Both the position numbers and the translations under genes were made by a program. A stretch of DNA of 64,000 nucleotides, from the NCBI RefSeq assembly GCF_001938945.1, contig NZ_MKIO01000048.1, forward strand, positions 1 to 64,000, written 5' to 3'. Each line of letters starts with the position of its first letter. Position 1 is the first letter of the stretch. Of the stretch, positions 42,797 to 50,342 are shown in pieces. This DNA is from Xaviernesmea rhizosphaerae (lineage in GTDB: Bacteria; Pseudomonadota; Alphaproteobacteria; Rhizobiales; Rhizobiaceae). The notes below the pieces were generated by a model. The model worked only from the letters and a program-made list of their open reading frames with translations, was not told where the DNA came from and made no database searches.

Positions 42797-43384
42797 ATGC
42801 CGGAACGTGAGAAAGTAGCGCTGGCGAAGGCCGTGATCGTGCATGGCTATATGGCCAATCCCTCCGCCCACTGGTTTCCCTGGCTTGGCCGTGCGCTCGA
42901 GCAGCGCGGCCTTGACGTCACAATCGCCGCCATGCCGGAGTCGCAGGCGCCACGCCCCGACGTCTGGGCCGAGACGCTGCAGGTGCTGCTGCCTGAGCCG
43001 GATGAAACCACGCTGTTCATCGGCCACAGCCTCGGCTGCATCACGCTGCTGCGCCATCTTTCGCGCTTGCCTGCCGGCGCCAGAATTGGTGGCTATGTGC
43101 TGGTCTCCGGCTTCGACCGGCCGCTTCCCAATTTGCCCGACCTGGACGACTTCACCACAGAGCCATTGGACTATGACGCTTTGAAGCGCATGACGGATGT
43201 CCGCCTGTCGATCTATTCCGACAACGACACGATCGTCGATCCCGCCTATTCCCGGGCACTGGCCGCCGCGCTGAACACGGCGGAGATCGAGCGTCCCGGC
43301 GCCGGGCATTTTCTCGCCTCCGAGGGGGTTACGGAATTGCCTGAAATTGTCGACCGGCTGCCGCTTCCGCAAGCGGTCGCCTGA
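42797..43384 (+). CDS. RBBP9/YdeN-family alpha/beta hydrolase
   Basis: The 195-residue protein has the short alpha/beta-hydrolase fold of the RBBP9/YdeN family. AVIVHGYMANPSAHWFPWL holds the oxyanion region, FIGHSLGCITLLRHL holds the nucleophile Ser (GHSLG), SDNDTIVDP the Asp and PGAGHFLASEGV the His of the triad. Family members are small serine hydrolases of unknown substrate. The ATG at 42797 has AAAAGG about nine bases before; a GTG at 42788 is an alternative start. Its stop is seven bases from the stop of the converging DUF3095 gene. Confidence 0.88.
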   Translation: MPEREKVALAKAVIVHGYMANPSAHWFPWLGRALEQRGLDVTIAAMPESQAPRPDVWAETLQVLLPEPDETTLFIGHSLGCITLLRHLSRLPAGARIGGYVLVSGFDRPLPNLPDLDDFTTEPLDYDALKRMTDVRLSIYSDNDTIVDPAYSRALAAALNTAEIERPGAGHFLASEGVTELPEIVDRLPLPQAVA

Positions 43385-43391
43385 TCCGTCC

Positions 43392-44552
43392 TTACAGCGC
43401 CGATGCAGGCTCCGGCGTCTGCTTCAGCCGGCTCGCCGCCTGGGCGTAGCCGCCGGCGGCGCCGTCGATGAAGTGCATGTGGTCGCGCTGGAGCGGTGTG
43501 GGCACGAAGCAGGTGATCAGCGCCTCATCCTGCCGGTGCAGGCCGTAGCGGCAGACGCCTTGCGCTTCTGCCGCCTTGAGCGCCGCCTCGATGCGCTCCA
43601 GCCTTGTAACGTCGATGTCGATCGTCATCTTCAGCCCGTCGTCGAATTTGCGGAAGTCGGAATTGTCGCCGACATCGCGACGATAGCGGCGGGCGTCGAA
43701 GCCGCCGAGATTGCGGCCTAGGCGCACCAGGGTCGAACTGAGGACATATTCGCCGGTAATGCGCAGCCACCGCCGCCAGGCGGGCTCGCCCTTCGCCCGC
43801 GCCTTGATCTCCGTCGCCAGCCCCTCGCTCGACAGGCCGAGCGCGGGGCCTTCGGGGGCGACGGGATGGCCGTCGCGCTCCAGCATGGAGGCGATCGCGA
43901 TGATGCGGGCGACCAGCGCCTCGAAGGCGGCCACGTCGTTTGCCGGACCCGGCACGGCGATGATCGAGACGATCAGCCCGTGACGGGCGCGGATCGGGTT
44001 CCAGCGGCAGGAAAGGCCGGAAAGATCCGGCCGCGTGCCGGGCGGGGCGGGCGCAATGGCGTTGTCGCCCGCCTTCATCCGCATTTCCGCATAATGCGCC
44101 CCGCCGCCGGAAAACATGGCGTAGGACACCATCTCGCTTGCCTGGAAGCGCGCCACGCGGACATCATGACCCGCCGCGCGGATGGCGGCGACATCGAGCA
44201 TGGCGACCCGCATCGTCAGCGACAGCTCTTCGCGCGCCCAGGTGGCGCAGGCGGCCAGCGCGGCCGCCGCCGCTTGCCTGCCAGATGCCGGCACGGCCAC
44301 CAGCGCCCCGTCGCCGCCGAAAACGAAGGGCAGGTCATGGCGGCCGAGCCCGTTCAGCACGGCGGAAATGACGCTGGCGCCGGCCATATTGACCGTCTTG
44401 TAGCGTCCGGCCTCGATCGCCCCGGTCGAATCGACGATATCCGCCGTCGCCAGCCACCAGTCATCCGGCAGCGGGCGATAATGGGCGGCGTCGGTGACCC
44501 CGGCGAAGCGGGTGAAAACCGGCAACGTGGAAAAGAAGGTTTCGCTCGACAT
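43392..44552 (-). CDS. DUF3095 protein with class III nucleotidyl cyclase-like motifs
   Basis: The 386-residue protein matches the DUF3095 family from memory. The N-terminal part resembles a class III adenylate/guanylate cyclase: ATADIVDSTGAI (first metal Asp38) and FVFGGDGALVAVP (second metal Asp81, GGDG 79-82). The C-terminal half is mixed and contains KMTIDIDVTRLERIEAAL. There is no membrane segment or signal peptide. Whether it makes a cyclic nucleotide has not been shown, as far as I know. The ATG at 44552 has no strong ribosome site. It is divergent from a methyltransferase gene. Confidence 0.8.
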   Translation of the reverse strand: MSSETFFSTLPVFTRFAGVTDAAHYRPLPDDWWLATADIVDSTGAIEAGRYKTVNMAGASVISAVLNGLGRHDLPFVFGGDGALVAVPASGRQAAAAALAACATWAREELSLTMRVAMLDVAAIRAAGHDVRVARFQASEMVSYAMFSGGGAHYAEMRMKAGDNAIAPAPPGTRPDLSGLSCRWNPIRARHGLIVSIIAVPGPANDVAAFEALVARIIAIASMLERDGHPVAPEGPALGLSSEGLATEIKARAKGEPAWRRWLRITGEYVLSSTLVRLGRNLGGFDARRYRRDVGDNSDFRKFDDGLKMTIDIDVTRLERIEAALKAAEAQGVCRYGLHRQDEALITCFVPTPLQRDHMHFIDGAAGGYAQAASRLKQTPEPASAL

Positions 44553-44752
44553 GGTGGCGGACACGATAGGCGATCGCTGCGCGCGGCGATAGCCGTCACC
44601 GCGAGGGAAAGCGCCGATGGGCGGCGGCAACGGACGAGGGGCAAGCGCCTCTGCTGGCAGGCATGGATCGGCAGAGGCATGGACCGGCGGGGGCGGATGG
44701 TCTACCACCGCCGTGAAAGATCAAAAGGCCGCTTCGTCAAGGAAAGACCGTC

Positions 44753-45235
44753 ATGAGCCGTCTCGACAGCTTCATCCACAGGGTCCAGGCCCAGCGCGAC
44801 ATTCTGAACCATGTGCGCGATCTCGGCCTGCCGGCCGCCGAAGGGGTGATCCTTGAAGTGGGTCTGGGCAATGGCCGCACCTTCGACCATATCCGCGAGA
44901 ACTTCCCCGGCTACCGCATCATCGCCTTCGACCGGGCGCTCGGCGCGCATCCCGCCTCCACGCCGGGGGATGGCGATCTGATCCTGGGCGAGATCAACGA
45001 GACCATCGGTGAGGTGGCCGGCATCGGCGCCGTCTTCGCCCATGCCGATATCGGCACGGCCTATCCCGAGGTCGATGCGCAGACGATCACCTGGCTACCC
45101 GACGGCCTTGCCGACGCGCTCGCCCCTGGCGGCATCGCCGCCAGCGGCCTGCCGCTCGATCATCCTGCCCTTGAGCCCCTGCCGCTGCCCTCAGGCATCC
45201 GCCCGGGGCGCTATCACCTCTACCGCCGGCGGTGA
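44753..45235 (+). CDS. Small class I SAM-dependent methyltransferase
   Basis: The 160-residue protein has an abbreviated Rossmann-type methyltransferase fold. VILEVGLGNGRTFDHI (residues 32-47) is the SAM-binding loop, IIAFDRALGAHP follows strand 2, and HADIGTAY the next. The chain ends soon after RPGRYHLYRRR, so it lacks a large substrate domain. Similar short proteins are common in Rhizobiales; the target is unknown. AAGGA lies about eight bases before the ATG. Confidence 0.82.
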   Translation: MSRLDSFIHRVQAQRDILNHVRDLGLPAAEGVILEVGLGNGRTFDHIRENFPGYRIIAFDRALGAHPASTPGDGDLILGEINETIGEVAGIGAVFAHADIGTAYPEVDAQTITWLPDGLADALAPGGIAASGLPLDHPALEPLPLPSGIRPGRYHLYRRR

Positions 45236-45341
45236 TCACAGTTTTCAGAACGAAACGTCAACGATGGCGTGCAACAGCTTTCACTGGCATTGCGATGACG
45301 CCATGCGCCAAGACAAGCGCTCCAGCGCCGTGTGCGGGCTT

Positions 45342-45641
45342 TCACGCGACAGGAAACAGGATCGCCTCGTAATCTTGCGCGCCGTGAACGACGTGCAGCA
45401 CGTCGATGGTCTCGGTGCCTATCCGATAGAAGATCACATAGTCGCCATAAGGTCGGCGGCGAAAGCCGGTCTGTTCGTAGCGCGGGACCAGCGGGTATGC
45501 GCGGGGCATTTCCGCCAGCCGAAGGCATCGCTCCGTCAGTTCCTGCACGAAAGTCTCGGCCCGCCGCGGATTGTTGGCCGCGATATGGTCGCCGATATGT
45601 TCGAGGTCGGCCTCGGCTTCGTCGGTGATGACGACGATCAC
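45342..45641 (-). CDS. parE: ParE-family toxin
   Basis: The 99-residue protein belongs to the RelE/ParE superfamily. EAEADLEHIGDHIAANNP is the typical first helix, GFRRRPYGDYVIFYRI the central strands and IDVLHVVHGAQDYEAIL the C-terminal core. ParE toxins inhibit DNA gyrase, and RelE relatives cut mRNA; the two cannot be separated firmly here, but the partner is ParD-like. It starts with GTG overlapping the antitoxin stop (GTGA), as usual for such pairs. Confidence 0.88.
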   Translation of the reverse strand: MIVVITDEAEADLEHIGDHIAANNPRRAETFVQELTERCLRLAEMPRAYPLVPRYEQTGFRRRPYGDYVIFYRIGTETIDVLHVVHGAQDYEAILFPVA

Positions 45642-45901
45642 AAGCCGCGATCTTCCCCCATTTTGCGATATTTGGCGCGCAGGCGCTCGGCAACCTCTTC
45701 GACAGGTTTGACCCGTCCGGCGTCCACATCCGCAAGGCCACGCGCGATGGCAGCATCGAGCGCAGCCAGGCGCTTTTCCCGTTCTTCGACCAGCCGAACG
45801 CCTTCCCGCAGCACTTCGCTGCGCGAATTGTAGCGGCCCGTTTTCACCAGCTCGCTGACATAGCCTTCAAGCCTGTCGCCCAGGTTTGCACTGCTTGCCA
45901 T
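45638..45901 (-). CDS. parD: ParD-family antitoxin
   Basis: The 87-residue protein begins with a ribbon-helix-helix DNA-binding region: LGDRLEGYVSELVKTGRYNSRSEVLREGVRL in outline, with the GRYNSRSEVLREG motif typical of type II ParD/CC2985 antitoxins. The C-terminal part (VKPVEEVAERLRAKY) would bind and neutralise the toxin. AAGGAG lies eight bases before the ATG at 45901. It probably represses its own promoter. The pair is chromosomal, with no mobile genes nearby. Confidence 0.9.
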   Translation of the reverse strand: MASSANLGDRLEGYVSELVKTGRYNSRSEVLREGVRLVEEREKRLAALDAAIARGLADVDAGRVKPVEEVAERLRAKYRKMGEDRGL

Positions 45902-46000
45902 GGCGGACACTCCTTGTCCCCCATTTATGCCACGACCTGATAACTGTTAGCAAGTTGCCTGGCCGCGGGGCCGTGACTTGCTGACCGCGTCAGCTCTGGT

Positions 46001-46858
46001 TCATGGCAGCAACAGCACGTCGAATTGCGGCTCGTCCACCGGAAGCGCCCTGATGGTCACCGGTTCCTGCCGGCCGTCCTCGCGAAAGATCAGGCCGTTC
46101 TCGTAATGGCGGGCGAGCTTGTCCCTGAGCGCTGCGGCGCCGGCGGGGCCGTAGAAGACTGGGGAAAACTCCAGATAGATCGGCGTGCGCCGCGCCAGAA
46201 GCGGTTCCATGGCGGCGATCGCCGCCGGTTCGTAGCCCTCAATGTCCATCCAGACGAGGCCGACCGCATCCACGGAGACCTGCGCCTCCGTCAGGATCTC
46301 CGGCACTGTCTTCACCGGCACGGCAATGCGCGTGGTGCCGCCGCCGGCGGCAAGCGCGCTGCTCTTGCCGGAATTGCCGGCATGCTGGAAAAAATCCAGC
46401 GTGCCGCCCTCGGCCCCGGCCGCGCAAGGGGCGACGCGGATGCGCCCCTCAAACCCGTTCTGGCGGATATTGGTTTCCAGAAAGGCGAGATTGCGCGGAT
46501 CGGGCTCGACGGTGACGATCTGGCGAAACCGCCCGGTCAGCGCGAAATAGAGGGTCTGCGTGCCGATATTGCCGCCGAGTTCGAGCAGTACTGTTTCGGG
46601 GCGCAGCAGGCCGCGCGCTTCGAGCACGGCCATGAGACGGTCGACATGATCGCGCTCGAAATGACCCTTCCGGTAGATCTTGCGGCCGATATAGTCGTGC
46701 GGCGAGAAGGTCATGCGGTGGTCGCCGCAATCGGCGGTCATGGACAGGACGCGCGGGCTGATGCCCTGCACCAGGAGTTCGCGGCCATAGCGCGTGTCGA
46801 AGAGGCGCCGGGCGATCCGGTTGCGGATCTTGCGCAGGCGACGCTTGAAACTTTTCAT
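46001..46858 (-). CDS. FkbM family methyltransferase
   Basis: The 285-residue protein has an Arg-rich start (KSFKRRLRKIRNRIARRLF), then a class I methyltransferase domain. LLELGGNIGTQTLYFAL is the SAM loop, VTVEPDPRNLAFLETNI follows strand 2, and WMDIEGYEPAAI is the FkbM mark. FkbM proteins O-methylate sugars or natural products; in rhizobia several act on lipopolysaccharide or exopolysaccharide. The target is unknown. It stands alone between the parDE pair and a repeat. Confidence 0.88.
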   Translation of the reverse strand: MKSFKRRLRKIRNRIARRLFDTRYGRELLVQGISPRVLSMTADCGDHRMTFSPHDYIGRKIYRKGHFERDHVDRLMAVLEARGLLRPETVLLELGGNIGTQTLYFALTGRFRQIVTVEPDPRNLAFLETNIRQNGFEGRIRVAPCAAGAEGGTLDFFQHAGNSGKSSALAAGGGTTRIAVPVKTVPEILTEAQVSVDAVGLVWMDIEGYEPAAIAAMEPLLARRTPIYLEFSPVFYGPAGAAALRDKLARHYENGLIFREDGRQEPVTIRALPVDEPQFDVLLLP

Positions 46859-46925
46859 GGGTCCTGCCCGATGTTGAGAGCCCTTCACCTCGAAGCCGCA
46901 TCCGGCTTCGCTGCGGGAATGGCTG

Positions 46926-47025
46926 GAGCATCGGACCGAAAAGTGGAAACCGGTTTTCGGCAAAATCCGATGCAAAAACAAAATTCAGGAGCATCAGGCT
47001 GCGTATGGTTTTCAGTCCGATGCTC
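46926..47025 (+). repeat. Intergenic palindromic repeat, family 1 (best full copy)
   Basis: This copy defines the family. The left half, GAGCATCGGACCGAAAAGTG onward, forms a stem with CCGAAAA/TTTTCGG inside and GCATCGGA/TCCGATGC outside. The right half is GAGCATC...GATGCTC with an inner CTG/CAG stem. It lies between the FkbM methyltransferase and the response regulator genes, just before the two stress-type promoter sequences. Confidence 0.8.
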
Positions 47026-47066
47026 TTGAGAGCGAAAAGAGGCCTTGCAGGCGAGACCGCTGCGCC

Positions 47067-47091
47067 GGAACCATTCCCCGGGCGGGCTGTT
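47067..47091 (+). promoter_or_regulatory. Putative EcfG/RpoE2-type promoter, upstream copy
   Basis: GGAAC (47067-47071), 17 bases, then GTT (47089-47091). It is an exact match 101 bases before another exact match in the same direction. The distance to the response regulator gene is about 170 bases. Confidence 0.45.
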
Positions 47092-47167
47092 TCCCGGCGC
47101 AGCGGCAAGAGGCTTTCTGCCACGGAGCGGCCGTTCATCATAGCGGTCGGCGCGGGTGTTTTCTGCC

Positions 47168-47192
47168 GGAACCTTTATCAGGATGTTGCGTT
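47168..47192 (+). promoter_or_regulatory. Putative EcfG/RpoE2-type promoter of the response regulator gene
   Basis: GGAAC (47168-47172), 16 bases, then CGTT (47189-47192). This is the fullest form of the consensus and ends 71 bases before the ATG of the response regulator. Confidence 0.7.
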
Positions 47193-47263
47193 AGCGAAGG
47201 TCTGGGGCAGACAGGCGCGTGCACGGGCAGTGCGGCGTCCGGGGTTTAAAGTGAGTGTCGCGC

Positions 47264-47662
47264 ATGGGTTGCCGTATCCTGGTGGTGGAAGACGAGGTCT
47301 TCGTGGCCACAGAAATCGAGTATGTCGTCGAAGAGCTTGGTCATCATGCCGTGGGCATCGCCCCCGACAAGCCGACCGCGCTCAAGCTCGCCCCCTATGC
47401 CGACGTCGCCTTCGTCGATCTCAACCTTCTCGATGGCACGACCGGGCCCGAGATCGGCCGGCTGCTCGCCGAACAGCATGGGCTGACCGTGCTCTTCATG
47501 ACCGCCAATCCCGGCCTGCTCGGCAATGGCATTCCCGGTACCGTCGGTGTGCTGCCCAAGCCCGTGGGCGAGGATCAGCTCAAGCAGGCGGTGGAATACA
47601 CCGTCGCACTGCGCAAGGCGCAGGCTGCGCGGGCGCCCCGCGGGCTCAGGGTCTTCAATTGA
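47264..47662 (+). CDS. Single-domain response regulator
   Basis: The 132-residue protein is a lone receiver domain. ILVVEDEVFVATEIEYVV contains the acidic pocket, Asp52 in VAFVDLNLLDG is the phosphoacceptor, and LPKPVGED contains the conserved Lys99. No output domain is present, so it works by protein contact or as a phosphate sink. Receivers of this type partner HWE/HisKA2 kinases in alphaproteobacteria, and an HWE kinase lies convergently 109 bases away. The start may be the ATG at 47264 or the GTG at 47255. Two GGAAC-N17-GTT sites precede it. Confidence 0.88.
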   Translation: MGCRILVVEDEVFVATEIEYVVEELGHHAVGIAPDKPTALKLAPYADVAFVDLNLLDGTTGPEIGRLLAEQHGLTVLFMTANPGLLGNGIPGTVGVLPKPVGEDQLKQAVEYTVALRKAQAARAPRGLRVFN

Positions 47663-47771
47663 AGCGATGCGGCGCAGGCGCAAACGATCTGTTTTCGCCA
47701 TCACCTGCAGCGCACAGGGCATCGAACACGACATCCTCCGAATGGATTGCTCTCGGCGCCATTAAGATCCC

Positions 47772-49685
47772 TCAAGCCTTCGGCATCTGACTGCTGCGCG
47801 CCAGCGCCGTTAAGGGGAACTGCGCCTCGACCGTCACCCCGTCGCTTTCAAACCGCCGCGTCAGCGTTCCCGATAGCTGCCCTTCGACACTGATCGACAT
47901 CAGGCGCGAGCCGAAGCCCTGGCGCTGCGGCGCGACGAGATCGTCACGGGGCAGCTTTTCCGTCCAGATCAGCCGGTAGCGGCTGTCGATGCGTTCGCCC
48001 CGGATCAGAAGGTCTCCGCCCTGTTCGGCCAGGGCGCCATATTTGGCGGAGTTGGTGGCGAGTTCATGGATCAGCAGCGCCAGGGGCGTCGCCGCGCCAT
48101 CGCCGATTGCCGCATCCTCGCCCTCGAACCGTACAGGCAGCGGAGCGTCATCGGCCGAATAGGGCTCGAGCAGCAGCCTGATCAGGCCGAAAATGGTGAT
48201 GTCCTGGCCGGCGACGGCGGCGCTATGGCTTTGCGGGCGGACGAAATCATGCGCCCGGCCCATGGCATCGATCCGCCGGCGCAGCTGGTCGGCAAAGGCG
48301 CGCGCTTCCGGCGCGGCGCGCGCCGAGAGGCTGATGATGCTGCTCAGCACGGAGAAGATGTTCTTGATGCGATGGCTGAGCTCGTGGTTGACGACATCAC
48401 GTTCCGCCTGGGCGAGCTTGGCCTCGTGAATGTCGGTGCAGGTGCCGTACCAGCGCAGGATCCTGCCGGCCTCGTCGCGCATCGGCAAAGCGCGGCCCAG
48501 CACCCAGCGATAGACGCCGGAATGATGGCGCAGCCTATATTCGATCTGATAGGGGTCGCCCGTCTCCAGGCAATGGCGCCAGGCCGCCCAGGCACGCTCG
48601 CGGTCATCCTCATGGAACATGCCGTTCCATCCATCACCCTCGGTAAAGCCGGGGGCGGTGCCGGTGAATTCGTACCAGCGCGCATTGTAATAGTCGTGAT
48701 AGCCGTCCGGCCGCGTCGACCAGACGATCTGCGGCATGGTGTCTGCCAGGATACGGAAGCCCGCCTCGGACCGCGCGGCTTCTTCCGCCGCCCGCTTTTG
48801 CTGGGTAATGTCGATGGCGATACCCGGCAGGCGCTGGCAGATGCCGTGCTCGTTCAGGATTGGTTGGCCCTCGGCCAGAACCCAGCGCACGGCGCCGTCC
48901 GCCCCGCGCAGGCGATATTCCGCCGAGAAATGCGCGCCCGTTTCCACCGAATTCTGGATCTTGGCAAGGAGCTGCGGCTTGTCCTGTGGATCGATGCCGT
49001 CGAGAAAAGCCTCGATCGGCGCCCCGCCATCCGATGTGTCGCCTTCGACGCCATACATGTCAGCGAAATGGCTGTCGGTATAGACCCGGTTCTGATCGAG
49101 CCGCCAGTCCCAGATGCCGACCACCGCCGAAGCGCTGAGCGCCAGCGACAGCTGTTCGCGGCTGGCGACGAGTGCGCGGGCGGTGCGCACGCTGTTGGTC
49201 GTTTCCGAAACCATGGCCATCGCCGCCAGCACCCGGCCGTCTTCGTCATAGACGGGATGGTAGTCGAGATCGAACCAGACCGCTTCGGGTGCGCCATTGC
49301 GCATCACCGTCATGGCCTCCTCGGCAAAATGCAGCGTTTCACCGGCAAACACCTGCGCCAGCACCTGCCCGTTGAAACCGGCGGCCTCCGGCCAGCTCGC
49401 GCAGATCTCCGCGCCAAAGGCGTCCGGATGGCGCTGTCCGGCAATCAGCGCATAGGCGTCGTTATAGATCGTCACGCCTTGAGGGCCGGCCAGGAGCGCC
49501 ATGGCTGTGGCGGAGGACATGACGAGGCGCGCGGCCGTCTTCAGCGCCTCGGGCCAGGCTGAAAAAGGCCCGAGCGCGGTGCCCGCCCAGTCATGTCCAT
49601 CAAACAGCGCAAGACATTCGCTTGCGGCCAACCGTCGGGGCAGGGCGCTCCCGGCCGCGGGAAACAGAAGCGAAGACGATGTCAT
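47772..49685 (-). CDS. HWE-family sensor histidine kinase with PAS domains
   Basis: The 637-residue soluble protein has an N-terminal sensor domain (about 31-165) of the same kind as in the hybrid kinase at 15140-18472, sharing W-x5-LGP-x4-WP and IYNDAY. Two PAS domains follow (about 175-295 and 305-425). The HWE kinase core has phosphoacceptor His438 in ELSHRIKNIFSVL, the N-box LLIHELATNSAKYGAL (538-553) and the WTE motif (574-576) that give the family its name. The nearby single-domain regulator is the likely partner. Bacteriophytochrome-like PAS HWE kinases often feed the general stress cascade, which would fit the promoters seen here, but the signal is unknown. Confidence 0.92.
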   Translation of the reverse strand: MTSSSLLFPAAGSALPRRLAASECLALFDGHDWAGTALGPFSAWPEALKTAARLVMSSATAMALLAGPQGVTIYNDAYALIAGQRHPDAFGAEICASWPEAAGFNGQVLAQVFAGETLHFAEEAMTVMRNGAPEAVWFDLDYHPVYDEDGRVLAAMAMVSETTNSVRTARALVASREQLSLALSASAVVGIWDWRLDQNRVYTDSHFADMYGVEGDTSDGGAPIEAFLDGIDPQDKPQLLAKIQNSVETGAHFSAEYRLRGADGAVRWVLAEGQPILNEHGICQRLPGIAIDITQQKRAAEEAARSEAGFRILADTMPQIVWSTRPDGYHDYYNARWYEFTGTAPGFTEGDGWNGMFHEDDRERAWAAWRHCLETGDPYQIEYRLRHHSGVYRWVLGRALPMRDEAGRILRWYGTCTDIHEAKLAQAERDVVNHELSHRIKNIFSVLSSIISLSARAAPEARAFADQLRRRIDAMGRAHDFVRPQSHSAAVAGQDITIFGLIRLLLEPYSADDAPLPVRFEGEDAAIGDGAATPLALLIHELATNSAKYGALAEQGGDLLIRGERIDSRYRLIWTEKLPRDDLVAPQRQGFGSRLMSISVEGQLSGTLTRRFESDGVTVEAQFPLTALARSSQMPKA

Positions 49686-49967
49686 GCAGACCTTTCAAAT
49701 ACTTGCATCCGCCTGCAAAAGGGCATGGCTGCCTTGCGGCCAGGGATGGCCGCCAGGCCCGGAGCAAACCCGGATGCGACAGGCTCATCACCATATAGGC
49801 GGGGCTTCGGGTCTGTCATGAGGCGGACGCTGCGATTTGCGCGCGCGCAAAGCCGCCCTTTTCATGAAAAGCTGCGCCGAGGCACGATTATCGTTTGGCA
49901 GCAAGCGCCGCTTGCCAGGCTGCGCCCCGGATCTTTTAGCGGCCGGGCGAATTTTTCCCCCGTGGAC

Positions 49968-49992
49968 GGAACTTTGGATTCTATTTTCTATT
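49968..49992 (+). promoter_or_regulatory. Possible EcfG/RpoE2-type promoter of the 50-residue protein gene
   Basis: GGAAC (49968-49972), 17 bases, then ATT (49990-49992), in an AT-rich setting. It ends 83 bases before the ATG. Confidence 0.5.
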
Positions 49993-50075
49993 TAATCGAT
50001 GGATTTTTAGAAATCTTAAGCGACGTGATCAAGACCGCGCCCGACACCGGGCCGGGGGCACTTAAGGAGGTTCCC

Positions 50076-50228
50076 ATGAACAGCGTCAAGCAGATGCTTC
50101 CGCTTCATCGATCTGTGATCGCATCCCCGGCGGGCCCAGGCCCGAGCCTTGCGGATGTGACGCGCACCGTTGCACTTCTCGGCTCGTTCGCCTTTGTGGC
50201 CGCCATGGTCTGCGGCCTGATCGGCTGA
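50076..50228 (+). CDS. Small membrane protein, 50 aa
   Basis: This short gene has a near-perfect ribosome site, TAAGGAGG, five bases before its ATG, stronger than most in the window. The product has a soluble half (MNSVKQMLPLHRSVIASPAG) and one predicted membrane segment near the C-terminus (VALLGSFAFVAAMVCGLIG, residues 32-50). A terminator with a T-run follows 28 bases after the stop and a possible stress promoter lies upstream, so it looks like a complete single-gene unit. I do not recognise the family. Confidence 0.72.
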   Translation: MNSVKQMLPLHRSVIASPAGPGPSLADVTRTVALLGSFAFVAAMVCGLIG

Positions 50229-50256
50229 CGGCCCTTCCAATTCCGTTCCCCTCTGT

Positions 50257-50294
50257 TGCCGCGCCCGGGCTGGTTCTAGGCGCGGCATTTTCTT
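50257..50294 (+). terminator. Rho-independent terminator after the 50-residue protein gene
   Basis: Perfect 9-bp arms TGCCGCGCC (50257-50265) and GGCGCGGCA (50279-50287) are followed at once by TTTTCTT. It lies 28 bases beyond the stop codon. Confidence 0.85.
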
Positions 50295-50342
50295 GGGCCT
50301 GTTCCCGCACCGCGCGGGGGCTCTCCTTTTTTAGATTCCCTG

